A DNA stretch of 64,000 nt from a virus (IMGVR_UViG_3300033816_000828:1-64000); one strand, 5' to 3'; counted from the first letter of the stretch, positions 17,282 through 27,129 are shown. Made by a program: numbers and translations. The notes: generated by a model from the sequence alone, not told the origin.

Positions 17282-18402
17282 AAAAATACCTTTATTTCTT
17301 TTTCTATTTCTGTGGATGTCATTTCGGCTATATCATTTTTTGATATGGTAATATTTTTAATATTGTATGTTTTATGGCATTTATCATGAATTAATTTAGC
17401 TGCTTTAATACCAGCATCATCATTATCCATAATAGTAATTATAGTCATTGCGCCACTCATATCCAAAATAGTTTTCTGTCTATCTGTTAGATTTGAGCCG
17501 AATAATGCCACACTGTTATGGATATTATTTTCTTCAAGTTTCCATACATTACCAGGACTTTCTACCAGTATAACAGTGCTTGAATTCATTATATATTTTT
17601 TAGCATACCAGTAATTGTATAAATGGTCTTGAGTTTTAAAGCCAAAATTATGTCTCCATTTACTGTGTTTCCAACTGTTTTCTTCATCTGGACATTCACC
17701 ATCATGATAAGATTTACATTGGGTGCATTTTTCAAAAATACTACGTCCTGTACACCCTACCATAAATTTATGATCAATATCGTATACAGGTACCACAGCC
17801 CTGTTAAACATTTCTTTATTGGCATTCAAACAATCGCCAACATCATATTTATCTAGTATGTTTTTAGCAAAATTTCTTGATAAGAAATATTCACTAGGAA
17901 CACGTAAATGATTCCTAATATCTTGTCGTAGAATACCCTGTTTATTATTAATGGTAGTTTTTTGAAGAAGTTTAACATTGTTTACAAAAGTATTCTTGTC
18001 TTTTGTATTTTTATTGATTTTAATATCATCAAGAGATACATTTAGAAAATTTGTAGCATAATCCAGAGCCTCTTTAAACGAACAGCCCTCGTCGCCATCT
18101 TTAGACCAATTATGATTTCTGTTAGATAATATTCCACGAATAAAACCAATAATCGATCCCTTAAACGTTTCCTCACAGTGATGTGTGCGACACTTCCAAT
18201 TGCCCCTATAAAAATCTCCTACATGATACAAATTTAATGCGCTATTATTGTCACCGCCATGTATGGGACAACTCATGGAGATAAATTTACCATTAGTCTT
18301 AAATTCGAGATTAAAATGTTCTAATAAATCTTCTATACGATCACATAATTTATCGCAAATAATTTTAATTTTATTTTGATCAAATGAAGTCGATTTTTTC
18401 AT
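17278..18402 (-). CDS. DnaG-like primase (CHC2 zinc finger and Toprim)
   Basis: 374 residues from MKKSTSFDQ. In-frame ATGs at 18435 and 18453 would overlap the helicase gene further; GGAGG lies 11 nt before the 18435 ATG, so that start is also possible. SCPIHGGDNNSALN and WKCRTHHC form the CHC2 zinc finger. LVESPGNVWKLEE is the Toprim Glu motif, and ITIMDNDDAGIKAA the DxD motif. A further Cys set (CTQCKSYHDGEC) lies between. It makes RNA primers with the helicase encoded immediately upstream; no helicase domain is fused to it, unlike T7 gp4. Confidence 0.88.
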   Translation of the reverse strand: MKKSTSFDQNKIKIICDKLCDRIEDLLEHFNLEFKTNGKFISMSCPIHGGDNNSALNLYHVGDFYRGNWKCRTHHCEETFKGSIIGFIRGILSNRNHNWSKDGDEGCSFKEALDYATNFLNVSLDDIKINKNTKDKNTFVNNVKLLQKTTINNKQGILRQDIRNHLRVPSEYFLSRNFAKNILDKYDVGDCLNANKEMFNRAVVPVYDIDHKFMVGCTGRSIFEKCTQCKSYHDGECPDEENSWKHSKWRHNFGFKTQDHLYNYWYAKKYIMNSSTVILVESPGNVWKLEENNIHNSVALFGSNLTDRQKTILDMSGAMTIITIMDNDDAGIKAAKLIHDKCHKTYNIKNITISKNDIAEMTSTEIEKEIKVFL

Positions 18403-19846
18403 TTTCTGTTTGTTGTGAGCCAAATTGCTTATCATTAGTAACAAATCCTCCATTATTATTCATAATTTCTATTCTTGTTTTACCTTCTATAATTTTTGCA
18501 CACCAACCCTTCATATGACAATTAATATAGTCATTATCCTCTATTCCTGGTCCGTGTCTACTAATTACAGGAATCAGTTTTCTGTTTCCAGAATCAGAAC
18601 CATCATCCGCTATTTCTTCATCGGATTTACGTTTAAAAATGGTAAAATTGCTACACAACCATATAATTCTGTCTGATCCTGATGCTGTGTCGGTTGTTTC
18701 TTTTGTAATACCATCCCTATTTAATTGAACAAATGCGACAATTGGTAATTGATATTTACACGCAAAATTATGTAAACTCGTCATCATAAAACCCAAAACT
18801 TGATATTCTTTCATATCTTGACCAATGCCCTGACTATCCATAAGTTTCAAATAGTCATAAAAAATCACACAAGGTTTAGCAGATCCATCAGTATTTAAGC
18901 CGACCTCCTTAACTATCCATCTTTTCATAATAGATAATTGTTCATCAAACGGCTTACCCGCTATCGGTTTATAAAACAAAGGAGTCTCTTTTAATTCTTC
19001 AACAGCTTTGTTTACTTTATCTATCATTACAGTAGAATCTGTAAATTTACCAGTTTCTATTTTTGATATTTCTATTTCTGTAATCATGGCTATTAGCCTG
19101 TTTAGATGATCTTCTTTTGTCATTTCTGTATCAAGATTTAAAACTGGAATTTTTAACTTATTAGCAATATAAAATCCCATATTATCAGCTAATAGCGTTT
19201 TGCCTGTTTTTGGTCTAGCTGCTATGACATTGATTGTGCTTTTTCTTAATCCTCCACCTATAGCAGAATCATATACTGGGAATCCAGTTGAAATACCAAC
19301 TTGTTTAATCGGATTATTAATTAGATTGTCTATATAGGCTTCTAAATCTGTGGCGACGTGTGCTGGACCATTATCGCTGTCTGTTAATTTAGAAGAAAAA
19401 TTGAAAATACCATCCTCTGCAATGCTTAAGATTTGAGTGATACTTTCTTGTCCGGATACTTCTAAGATTTTATCTTTGGTTTCTTCTAATTCATTATAAA
19501 GCTTTCTGGCTATCTCTAGTTTTTTAATTTTTGCGGCGAAAGTTGTTGCATTGGCTTTATTGGCTGGAAAATCTAATATAGCCTTCAAGTGTTGAACTTC
19601 TTCTTTTCTTTGAAGAATATGATCAACGCCAATATCTTTAGCTGCTGAGTATAAAATACCAATATCTATAATAGTATTGGCATTTTGTTCTAGTATATGC
19701 TTTAGGCACTGAAATATAATTTTATTACTATCTATAGTAAATGTGGTTTCAGAAATTAGATCAGAAATTTCTAAAAATACAGATTCTCCATATTGACATA
19801 TGGTAGATAGTAAGGCTCTTTCAGCGGAAGGGTCTGATAGTATCAT
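18380..19846 (-). CDS. dnaB: Replicative DNA helicase, DnaB family
   Basis: 488 residues from the chosen ATG (MILSDPSAERALL), which lies just after the upstream gene's stop; a start 60 bases earlier is in frame but would overlap that gene. The N-terminal helical domain begins DPSAERALLSTI as in DnaB. NVIAARPKTGKTLLADN is Walker A, CVIFYDYLKLMD Walker B, and VAFVQLNRDG the Q-motif/H3 region. Role: hexameric 5'-3' unwinding at the fork. The primase gene follows directly, so the two are probably made as a unit. Confidence 0.9.
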   Translation of the reverse strand: MILSDPSAERALLSTICQYGESVFLEISDLISETTFTIDSNKIIFQCLKHILEQNANTIIDIGILYSAAKDIGVDHILQRKEEVQHLKAILDFPANKANATTFAAKIKKLEIARKLYNELEETKDKILEVSGQESITQILSIAEDGIFNFSSKLTDSDNGPAHVATDLEAYIDNLINNPIKQVGISTGFPVYDSAIGGGLRKSTINVIAARPKTGKTLLADNMGFYIANKLKIPVLNLDTEMTKEDHLNRLIAMITEIEISKIETGKFTDSTVMIDKVNKAVEELKETPLFYKPIAGKPFDEQLSIMKRWIVKEVGLNTDGSAKPCVIFYDYLKLMDSQGIGQDMKEYQVLGFMMTSLHNFACKYQLPIVAFVQLNRDGITKETTDTASGSDRIIWLCSNFTIFKRKSDEEIADDGSDSGNRKLIPVISRHGPGIEDNDYINCHMKGWCAKIIEGKTRIEIMNNNGGFVTNDKQFGSQQTENEKIDFI

Positions 19847-19853
19847 TATGGTC

Positions 19854-20222
19854 TCAACCTGGAGATGAGGAACACCTATTACATTTATATCTGTCTGGCG
19901 ACTCATACAAAACAGCAGGATTTATAGACTCAGATCTTCCACAAACCCTGCACTTGACATCTATTGTTTTAAATTGTCTATTGCGTGGTGTTGGAGGATT
20001 TTTTTGTAGCATCTTATCTATTGCTACGTCTTCCTTATGTAAATTATGAAAACCCAGAGAAATGAACTTATTTTCTGTCTTTGGTTCATTTCGTTTAATG
20101 GGTTTGATCTGATGTTCTAAATCTGATTGTGTTGGTGTCGTAGGGCTAGTCTTATTTTCAGAAGACAATCCTTTTTGTAATATAGCGATTAATTGTTTAA
20201 TATCATCATTATCAAGAGGCAT
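19854..20222 (-). CDS. Small protein with C-terminal zinc ribbon
   Basis: 122 residues. The first 80 are polar and low in secondary-structure signal; the last 30 contain VKCRVCGRSE and YKCNRCS, a four-Cys zinc ribbon. I do not recognise a family. It lies between the UvsY-like candidate and the helicase, overlapping the former by 11 bases, so a nucleic-acid-binding replication accessory (for example a loader) is plausible but unproven. Confidence 0.55.
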   Translation of the reverse strand: MPLDNDDIKQLIAILQKGLSSENKTSPTTPTQSDLEHQIKPIKRNEPKTENKFISLGFHNLHKEDVAIDKMLQKNPPTPRNRQFKTIDVKCRVCGRSESINPAVLYESPDRYKCNRCSSSPG

Positions 20223-20718
20223 GTTTCACCTTTATTTTTTGTACTGAAAGTATAACATCAGATAAGTTTTTAATACCATTAGCCAGATATGATAATCTGT
20301 CCATTCTCTGTTTTGCGTATTTTTGTATTTTATGCAATGACTGTGCCTTGTCATTATGTTTAATTGCTTGGTAAGATTTTTCTAAATACCCATAACCTTT
20401 ATAATTATTAATCTCGTCCGCAATCGTCTCCTTCACCGTTTCTTCTGCCCAATTATATCTAGCGATTTCTCTATTTAATGTTCTTTGTAAGTAAAAAGAG
20501 TATTGTGCTAGTCTATAAGATATTTGAGCACAATCTTCAGGAGTTAATTTTTCAATTTGATCCCTACTCATTGTGAAATATATATTGAGTTCTTGATCAT
20601 TAAATCCGTGTGTGTTTTGATATTGACCAAGACCTATTGATGACTCATATTCATCTAATACTTTATCCCATTGTTCGACTTGTTCTTTAGTTGTTTGCAA
20701 CGATATGCTCCCATTCAT
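20212..20718 (-). CDS. Helical protein next to RecA-like gene, possible recombination mediator
   Basis: 168 residues, predicted almost wholly helical, with conserved-looking LTPEDCAQISYRLAQYSFYLQRTLNREIARYNWAE in the middle. Phage proteins of this shape often lie beside RecA/UvsX genes. T4 UvsY (137 residues) is also a small helical protein with this neighbourhood, but I see no direct sequence match. It overlaps the nuclease gene upstream by 32 bases. Confidence 0.45.
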   Translation of the reverse strand: MNGSISLQTTKEQVEQWDKVLDEYESSIGLGQYQNTHGFNDQELNIYFTMSRDQIEKLTPEDCAQISYRLAQYSFYLQRTLNREIARYNWAEETVKETIADEINNYKGYGYLEKSYQAIKHNDKAQSLHKIQKYAKQRMDRLSYLANGIKNLSDVILSVQKIKVKHAS

Positions 20719-21088
20719 TAATAGTATTATAAGCTAGTTCTATATATGATATACCATTAACACGACACCATTCGCATTTATCTTTATCTCTCTTTTGTGC
20801 TTTTAAGAAAGACAATTTATTATTATGATAAAAGGATGAAAATGCGTAATGCTGTTCACCATGCACTTCTATGCATTTACGATTTAGTGGTAAATAAAAA
20901 TCTAAATATAAAACTTCTGATTTTCTGACATGTACTGGAACTTCCTCTAAAATTTGCATTGTGGGATATATTTTTTTAAGTACTTCTCTGGCTTTAATAT
21001 GATAACTAGACTTATGCTGATAAGATTTACTCATATTACCAGTTAATTGCCAAATAGAACTATTACCGTCCAAATCAATCACATTCAT
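20687..21088 (-). CDS. Small PD-(D/E)xK endonuclease (Vsr/DUF559-like)
   Basis: 133 residues. LYLDFYLPLNRKCIEVHGEQHY gives the D and E-x-H residues of a restriction-like fold, followed by KRDKDKCEWCRVNGISYIEL, which is the usual helix and final strand. No repeat or DNA-binding module is attached, unlike the relative at 5424-6215. It abuts the RecA-like gene by a one-base overlap, which suggests a recombination or repair job rather than a selfish element. Confidence 0.65.
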   Translation of the reverse strand: MNVIDLDGNSSIWQLTGNMSKSYQHKSSYHIKAREVLKKIYPTMQILEEVPVHVRKSEVLYLDFYLPLNRKCIEVHGEQHYAFSSFYHNNKLSFLKAQKRDKDKCEWCRVNGISYIELAYNTINEWEHIVANN

Positions 21089-22098
21089 TATATACCCATA
21101 GTCTTTTTGACTTCCTGATAAAGATTTTCATAAATATCTTTATTTTCAATTAGAAAGTTTCTGACCTTTTCTGTTCCTTGAAATTTGTTCTTATCGTCAT
21201 TCATAAACGATAGTGTGTACCAAGCTCCACCCTTATTAATTAGTCCTATATCCACAGCAAGATTGATAAGCTCCATTTCTTTATCAATACCTTTACCATA
21301 TCTAATAAAAGATGTGATATTACCACCGGGAGGACCTAATGCTGAACACATAGTTTGCCATTCAACTTCTTGACCTATTTGAGTATTGTCTGTACCTAAT
21401 AACCAAGGTTTAAAACTTTTGGCCCTAAGCTTAATATCTGTTTGATAAGCTATTGCCTGCCCACTCTTTTCTTTAAATTCTGCACCATATCCAGTTGGAT
21501 TACCCATAAGATGGGTTATGCCAATAACAATATTTTTATTAACAGGAATCACATTGGCAACTTTTCTACAAAATTTTGCTAATAGTTTTGCCCCATCTGC
21601 TCTTTGCATCTTATCCATATCACTGGTAATTTCTGCCTCAGTACACAAAGCTGAATAAGAGTCTATTATTAGTACAGATCCAGGATCTTCATTAATAATT
21701 CTTTCGCCAATTTGTAGATATTCTTCTGCGTGTAAAATTTTACCTGTTTGAGACCCTATAACATCAAATTTATCTAAATTTAGATTCGGTATGCCCTCAA
21801 TATCTCTTTTTTTCAATCTTCCTTCAATATTCAAGTAATATACATTTCTAGGCTCTGAACCAATTGCATATTCTTCTCTTTGTGAGGTAGCGGCGAAGTC
21901 TAAACTCGTTGTTGTTTTTCCGCACTTCGGTTGACCTGTTAATACAACAAAACTACCTTCTGGAATACCTCCATTTAATATTAAGTCTAGTGCTGGACTT
22001 ACTGGTATAACTATATTTTTTTTATCAATAATGCTATTAGCTGATAAAATTATATCATTACCAAAATCTTTTTTTATACTATCTTGAATTGCTACCAT
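21088..22098 (-). CDS. RecA/UvsX-like recombinase
   Basis: 336 residues. VVLTGQPKCGKTTTSLDFA is Walker A; VLIIDSYSALC is Walker B; KNIVIGITHLMGNP matches the region before loop L2. Residues 25-45 (IVIPVSPALDLILNGGIPEGS) are the usual RecA-type lead-in. Role: ATP-dependent strand exchange for repair and recombination-driven replication. It overlaps the next upstream gene by 20 bases and lies with two nucleases and a helical candidate mediator. Confidence 0.88.
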   Translation of the reverse strand: MVAIQDSIKKDFGNDIILSANSIIDKKNIVIPVSPALDLILNGGIPEGSFVVLTGQPKCGKTTTSLDFAATSQREEYAIGSEPRNVYYLNIEGRLKKRDIEGIPNLNLDKFDVIGSQTGKILHAEEYLQIGERIINEDPGSVLIIDSYSALCTEAEITSDMDKMQRADGAKLLAKFCRKVANVIPVNKNIVIGITHLMGNPTGYGAEFKEKSGQAIAYQTDIKLRAKSFKPWLLGTDNTQIGQEVEWQTMCSALGPPGGNITSFIRYGKGIDKEMELINLAVDIGLINKGGAWYTLSFMNDDKNKFQGTEKVRNFLIENKDIYENLYQEVKKTMGI

Positions 22099-22513
22099 TG
22101 TCTATGTCCTTTAATTTGTCTAGAATATTTTTTTTATGGCCGGAGTTTTGCTTACCTTCTTGAAGAAAGTTTCTATCAACAGGTGGTTTGTGCGTATGAT
22201 CTTTTTGCGAAAGCTCTTTCTTCGCTTGCCTATCTACTATATCGATCAGGTGAGGCGCTCGCAATGAATAAATTTTTACGCCATCACTAGTGGATAATGC
22301 GCTAATTATAGTTTTTGGATTATATTTTTTTAATAACTTATGCGCAGTAGCAATTTGTCCTTTATATTCTTTTTCCCATTCTGATGAAACCCAAAATCTA
22401 TAATGTAAATCCTTTTTATTTTTTTTTGCTATTCTTTCACATATAATCTCAGTAATGAATTGGGCAGCAGTGACAGTTTTACCATTAGAATACTTAGATG
22501 GATACTTGTTCAT
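22079..22513 (-). CDS. Unrecognised protein upstream of RecA-like gene
   Basis: 144 residues, basic. Residues 10-100 are helical and contain FITEIICERIAKKNKKDLHYRFW and LLKKYNPKTIISAL; the tail is rich in Lys, Asp and His. A recurring phage protein of unknown function may be represented, but I cannot name it. Its ATG overlaps the stop of the upstream gene by 4 bases. Confidence 0.5.
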   Translation of the reverse strand: MNKYPSKYSNGKTVTAAQFITEIICERIAKKNKKDLHYRFWVSSEWEKEYKGQIATAHKLLKKYNPKTIISALSTSDGVKIYSLRAPHLIDIVDRQAKKELSQKDHTHKPPVDRNFLQEGKQNSGHKKNILDKLKDIDNGSNSR

Positions 22514-22839
22514 TTATTTGGCTTAAAAATATGATCCTGTGATCTTCCTTGATGATTAAATTTCTTTTTTGCATTATCATTGAATGCTGACGCTTCTCTA
22601 GTCATAATAGAGACATTATTGGTTTGTTTGTCTCTGGTGTGTCTTATCATTAATTCTTTAGATGATTTTACAGGTTCACTTTTGGTTGCAAGTGTATTTG
22701 TATTTTGCACATGATGTTTTTCTATATGCTCTTTTACGGTATCAATTTGTAAATTTAATTCTTCTGCTATTTCGTCGATTGATTTATTATTACTATATAG
22801 CCAATTAATAGCATATGTCGTTGATTTAGATAATTTCAT
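22510..22839 (-). CDS. Small helix-turn-helix protein
   Basis: 109 residues. The first 40 form a helix-turn-helix (SIDEIAEELNLQIDTVKEHI) like sigma region 4 or a small repressor; the rest is basic and appears disordered. It could regulate the replication operon or act as an accessory DNA-binding protein. It lies between two unknown genes with a zero- to 4-base spacing. Confidence 0.55.
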   Translation of the reverse strand: MKLSKSTTYAINWLYSNNKSIDEIAEELNLQIDTVKEHIEKHHVQNTNTLATKSEPVKSSKELMIRHTRDKQTNNVSIMTREASAFNDNAKKKFNHQGRSQDHIFKPNK

Positions 22840-23214
22840 TTAATTTAACTCCCTTTCGGCATTGGTTAGCCAAGCCCTATTTTTTGTTCTTAAAAACGTC
22901 AAATACATCTCAAATACTTTGGCATTGACTTGTTTAAAGTCCCAAGCCTTTTTGCCAGTTTTTGCTAAAAATTTAGCACCTGTTCCTTCTGAGTATAGTC
23001 CGATTGGATCATAGATCTTACCGTATAATCCGGTTTTGATAAAAAATTTGGTAGATTGATCACCTATAATTTTTTTTGCACACACGTTTGGTTTTTCACT
23101 ATTGAGTCTAGGATTTTTATCTTCGTCTATATATTCGTGTTGTCCAATCATAGTAAAATATTCTATGGTATTATTTGTATTATCTTTTGGCCTTACAAAA
23201 AAATCTTGATTCAT
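22840..23214 (-). CDS. Unrecognised protein in replication operon
   Basis: 124 residues. The central part (STKFFIKTGLYGKIYDPIGLY) and C-terminal WLTNAERELN look like a compact domain that occurs beside phage replication genes, but I do not know the function. Not a nuclease by visible motif. It ends one base before the helix-turn-helix gene and overlaps the FmdB-like gene upstream by 4 bases. Confidence 0.5.
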   Translation of the reverse strand: MNQDFFVRPKDNTNNTIEYFTMIGQHEYIDEDKNPRLNSEKPNVCAKKIIGDQSTKFFIKTGLYGKIYDPIGLYSEGTGAKFLAKTGKKAWDFKQVNAKVFEMYLTFLRTKNRAWLTNAERELN

Positions 23215-23594
23215 TTTTTAATATTCCTTCTTTTTTTATTTCCAGATGTTCCTGGCCATTTTATTTTTGGTTGTTTTTTTACCCTAGACATTCCAGAAGG
23301 TAAAGGTTTTTTATATTGATCATCTTTATAGGCATTGTGTTTACTGTATAAGGCTTGTTTTTCATCATCGCTCATTCTTTCTGAGTTTCTCAATGCTAGG
23401 TCACCAATTGTTTTTAGTTCTGTATCAGATTTTTTTACAGAAGTATTTAATGTGATAGCATCTTTGGTTATGTTTCGCTCTGTTGAACCAGATTGACATA
23501 CTACACATGATGGATTTGAAATATAATCTTTAATATAGAAAAATAGCTCAAATTCAGAATGGCATTTATTACAAAAATAAGAATATGTTGGCAT
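23211..23594 (-). CDS. FmdB-like zinc-ribbon protein
   Basis: 127 residues. The start MPTYSYFCNKCHSEFELF and CVVCQSGSTERNI form the FmdB/CxxC-type putative regulatory zinc ribbon. The C-terminal 70 residues are basic, with ERMSDDEKQALYSKH and a Lys/Arg-rich end. Its role is unknown; the family is common in phages and bacteria. It abuts the HNH gene upstream by a one-base overlap. Confidence 0.65.
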   Translation of the reverse strand: MPTYSYFCNKCHSEFELFFYIKDYISNPSCVVCQSGSTERNITKDAITLNTSVKKSDTELKTIGDLALRNSERMSDDEKQALYSKHNAYKDDQYKKPLPSGMSRVKKQPKIKWPGTSGNKKRRNIKK

Positions 23595-24181
23595 TAATAG
23601 TTAGATAATTGAGGCAAGTAGTTGACCCATTCTTCTGGCATATCGTCTTTTATTTTATTCAAAAGCTCACACACAGGCAAGTATTTCAAATGTTTATTGG
23701 GTTTTATTGGGATATTGCACAATGGCATATTGGCCTCTTTGGGTGTTCTATTTCTTTTTTTTCTATTACATTCTATACAGGCTGTTACTATATTTGTCCA
23801 ACATGTTGCTGATCTATTATCATCATTCCATTTAGATTTCGGTATTACATGATCATATGTTAAAGTATTTATATCATATTTTTTATTACAATACTGACAT
23901 GTATAATTATCTCTTATATAAATATTTTTTCTAGAAAATGTCACCAGTTGGTGATTGATCTTAAAAAATCTTTGAGTCTTGGCTATTGCCGGTATAGGGT
24001 ATTTTTTATCGACCCCATTAATATAATCATTTTTGTAAAAGTCTAATATTTCTATGCCATACTTTGGATTATGTTCAAATCTCATAGACCATATCATAGC
24101 TCTTTGCCATGATATAATATTTAGAGGACTATAATCAGCATTTAATAATAAACATTCTTTATGCTTGTGTTCCATTTTCAA
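23594..24181 (-). CDS. HNH endonuclease
   Basis: 195 residues. YTCQYCNKKYDINTLTYDHVIPKSKW, then NIVTACIECNRKK, forms a complete HNH with two CxxC pairs (H at DHV, N after W). The N-terminal LLNADYSPLNIISWQRAM is the typical lead-in of this subfamily, seen in stand-alone bacterial and phage HNH nucleases. It overlaps the PhoH gene by 23 bases. Function may be DNA processing or homing. Confidence 0.8.
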   Translation of the reverse strand: MKMEHKHKECLLLNADYSPLNIISWQRAMIWSMRFEHNPKYGIEILDFYKNDYINGVDKKYPIPAIAKTQRFFKINHQLVTFSRKNIYIRDNYTCQYCNKKYDINTLTYDHVIPKSKWNDDNRSATCWTNIVTACIECNRKKRNRTPKEANMPLCNIPIKPNKHLKYLPVCELLNKIKDDMPEEWVNYLPQLSNY

Positions 24182-24887
24182 AAGTGTCTAATCTTGATAA
24201 GATCTTGGCTATAATAGGATTTCTGACAATATCTGAAGATTCTAGTTTACAATTTCCAATACCTTCAATTCCGTCCAAAGCGTTGATCATATTAATAAAA
24301 CCTCCTTGTAGATGTCGGCTCAAGTCGGACTGACCTATATCTCCAGTAAGAATAAGTTTACTGTCATGACCTACTCTTGTCAATAACATTTTTAATTGCT
24401 CATATGATGCATTTTGGCATTCGTCAGCAACTATAAAACAATTATGAAAATTACGACCTCTCATAAGCCCTAATGGGACAACTTCGATTTTATTATTTAG
24501 TTTTAGAGACGCATATTGTGCCATACTGATAAAATGATTAATTTCATCAATAATCGGCAATAAATAAGGATGTAATTTTTCTTCTGCTGTTCCTGGTAAA
24601 TATCCAATTTTTTCCCCAGCTTCTATAACTGGTCTTGTAATAACAATTCTATTAACTTTCTGGTCCAATAAATATTCTAACGCCATACCAATTGCTATAT
24701 GAGTTTTACCTGATCCGGCCAAACCTTGACAAAAAGTTATGGTATTTTCAGCAACAGTTCTTATATACTCTTTTTGATTATCGCTTCTTGGTTTTAATTT
24801 ATTTCTAAATATATTACCAATTTGGGTATGATTATCAATATTATTAGTTAAATCAACAGCTTTTTTCTTTTTGTTATTTTTTCTCAA
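24159..24887 (-). CDS. phoH: PhoH-like ATPase
   Basis: 242 residues with a TTG start and AAGGG about 8 nt upstream. GLAGSGKTHIAIG is Walker A, FIVADECQNASYEQLK is Walker B, and LTGDIGQSDL follows, all standard for PhoH. Role: a P-loop ATPase, possibly RNA-helicase-like, found in many large phages; its job in infection is not settled. It closes the replication block, downstream of the ribonucleotide reductase gene. Confidence 0.9.
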   Translation of the reverse strand: MRKNNKKKKAVDLTNNIDNHTQIGNIFRNKLKPRSDNQKEYIRTVAENTITFCQGLAGSGKTHIAIGMALEYLLDQKVNRIVITRPVIEAGEKIGYLPGTAEEKLHPYLLPIIDEINHFISMAQYASLKLNNKIEVVPLGLMRGRNFHNCFIVADECQNASYEQLKMLLTRVGHDSKLILTGDIGQSDLSRHLQGGFINMINALDGIEGIGNCKLESSDIVRNPIIAKILSRLDTFENGTQA

Positions 24888-24909
24888 TGGTTACCCTTTA
24901 TGAATAAAG

Positions 24910-27102
24910 TTAAATTAGACATGCACCACCAGCGCAACTAATTTCCTCTATTCCGACCGTGTTATCCTCCGTTTCAGATAGTTGCGTATAATCAACCTTC
25001 TTAAAACTATTAAACAGATCGCAGTATATTTTCCAATTATATACATCTTTCATACAGTAAGTTAATCTTCTAGTATCCCCATCAAAATATTTACCGGCAA
25101 AGTTTTTCATTTTTGTCACAAATATTAATTTGGATTCGTGATGATCTTTGCTTGCTTGATTCAAAGTTACATAATCACAAGCTGCCCATAGATTATTATT
25201 GAATGCATTAAGAGCTAATTCAATTAAACCAGAGCACCATAATGCAGCATCCCCATACTCTTTAACAATTTCACGACTTGTATAAACTGTTGTAAATGGT
25301 GCTTGTGGATAGTCTTTGTCTCCACTTTGTGGGATTAAACTAATACCAGCAAAATATTTACGATTATCATAAATAAATTTGGTTACATCAGTCCACTCTT
25401 CTGGTTTAACTGTGACAGTGTTGCTCACATTATGGCTAAGATATTCTTGGGTACATAATGATTTATTTTTACCAGAATAGACCCAATTTTTTTGAGTATC
25501 TTTTACAATAGATAACATTTCTACTGCTGGTAATTGATTCTTTAATTTAGCACCGTCTGGTACTTCTATTGGGAATTTAATTACCTCATCAGTATTATTG
25601 GCTGACCAACTAGACTTCTCACAGGCTTGCGGGTTTAGTTTTTTAAAGTGCTGATATGGTGCTTCTAAAATATTGGCCTGTACATGTCTTATATATCGTT
25701 TGGCGTGATGAGGATGAATACCAGAACTTGTTCCCAGCATACTTGAACTGGTGCCTTCTGGCTTTAAACAGGTCACTCTAGCGGCCTGATTGATATTGAT
25801 CTTTTTTGATAAAACCTTATTAGTTTCAACGGCCACTTTAGCTCCTGTTCTTAGGATCTTTTCTGATAGTACAAGGTCATGCTTTTCCATAGTGCCAGTT
25901 AGAGAAACTCCTAATAAGGCCTCTCTTGCAAAGATTTTGCAACTGGTCTCTCCGAGATAGTCTAATTTAGTAAAGCCAGCTTGTAAAGTACCAATAATTG
26001 CTGCCGCTTTGCATCTTTCATAAAAGTCATTTTCGTCTTCTATTGATGAACAATTAATAGTAGAAAGATTGCATCCTTGCCATCCGCTTTTTCCGCTTTC
26101 CTCATCTACTGGCCACATACCTACCTCAACACATGGATTAAATGTCATTTCAGTAGAATCACTCCAAATAAATCCTGGTTCTCCAAATTCTTTAACAGAC
26201 TCCATAAGTGTGTTGAATTCTTCAAACGTAACACTGTCTCTGAGTAAAAGGGCTGAATTGTTGCTTCGTGCTCTTTGGGGATTATCTATATACCAATTGC
26301 CAGTTTTAGCTTTTGCCATTTCTTCGTCATCATGACTAAACAATGCAAGACTAGCAGATCGTCTAACTCCGCCACTCAATACAGCGTCGCTACTATGCAT
26401 AATAATATCATAAGCATCAATTGGACGTAATTTTTTTTGTCCATTAGCAATACAACGGTCTAGTAGGGTTCGTATTTTTTCTAAGCCGTTCGCTAATGGT
26501 TCATAACCAGGAGCCTTACCTACTCCAGAAGCCAAAGAAGATCCTTTTGGTCTAATATTAGAATAGTCAAATAATATGTGACAATTTTTATATTGTTGGA
26601 ATTCTTCGATAGGTTTACTAAAGTAACTACTCAATAAAACACCTAAAGCGTCAGACCAACCCTCAATACTATCATCAATTACATATTTAGTGCCTATGTC
26701 CTCTGGAGGATTGTGTTCTAATGTTGGTAATTTAGAAACATGGTGTTTTTGTACACTAAACCCCGTACCACTACCACACAATAATAGCCAGAAACACTCT
26801 TGAAAAAATCTTAATCTGTCACAATAAGAACTTGTACAATTATATATTTTGGCATGTCTTTTTAAAATTGGTTCGCCACCAAATTGTAATGCTCTTTGGC
26901 TTCCAAGAACTTTCTTTTTATACATCATATCATAAGCCCAATCTATATCGTCTTTTATATCAAACCCACCATAAACAGTGTGCATCATATTGCGAACCCT
27001 GTCTACTGCTTCCTTCCAAGTTTCACGACGATTTTTTTCTTCGATCCAACGAGCATATTTACTGACAAATGTATAATTCTGTAGTTCTTGAAGCGAGGAC
27101 AT
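24910..27102 (-). CDS. nrdJ: Adenosylcobalamin-dependent (class II) ribonucleotide reductase
   Basis: 730 residues, close to the monomeric Lactobacillus-type enzyme. RALQFGGEPI and NCTSSYC give the first redox-Cys region; LLCGSGTGFSVQ, NPCVEVGMWP and GCNLSTINCSS are substrate- and radical-site motifs. The end CAGGACLI holds the C-terminal Cys pair that re-reduces the active site. Reaction: NTP (or NDP) to dNTP with B12 coenzyme, so oxygen-independent and reliant on host cobalamin. TAGGAG lies 6 nt before the ATG. No intein is present, though this gene is a frequent intein site. Confidence 0.93.
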   Translation of the reverse strand: MSSLQELQNYTFVSKYARWIEEKNRRETWKEAVDRVRNMMHTVYGGFDIKDDIDWAYDMMYKKKVLGSQRALQFGGEPILKRHAKIYNCTSSYCDRLRFFQECFWLLLCGSGTGFSVQKHHVSKLPTLEHNPPEDIGTKYVIDDSIEGWSDALGVLLSSYFSKPIEEFQQYKNCHILFDYSNIRPKGSSLASGVGKAPGYEPLANGLEKIRTLLDRCIANGQKKLRPIDAYDIIMHSSDAVLSGGVRRSASLALFSHDDEEMAKAKTGNWYIDNPQRARSNNSALLLRDSVTFEEFNTLMESVKEFGEPGFIWSDSTEMTFNPCVEVGMWPVDEESGKSGWQGCNLSTINCSSIEDENDFYERCKAAAIIGTLQAGFTKLDYLGETSCKIFAREALLGVSLTGTMEKHDLVLSEKILRTGAKVAVETNKVLSKKININQAARVTCLKPEGTSSSMLGTSSGIHPHHAKRYIRHVQANILEAPYQHFKKLNPQACEKSSWSANNTDEVIKFPIEVPDGAKLKNQLPAVEMLSIVKDTQKNWVYSGKNKSLCTQEYLSHNVSNTVTVKPEEWTDVTKFIYDNRKYFAGISLIPQSGDKDYPQAPFTTVYTSREIVKEYGDAALWCSGLIELALNAFNNNLWAACDYVTLNQASKDHHESKLIFVTKMKNFAGKYFDGDTRRLTYCMKDVYNWKIYCDLFNSFKKVDYTQLSETEDNTVGIEEISCAGGACLI

Positions 27103-27129
27103 TATTTCTCCTAATAGAAAAGAATATGG

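Noticed and set aside
24910-27102. Intein or intron in the ribonucleotide reductase gene
   Set aside because: The 730-residue frame is continuous and of ordinary length with all motifs in order.
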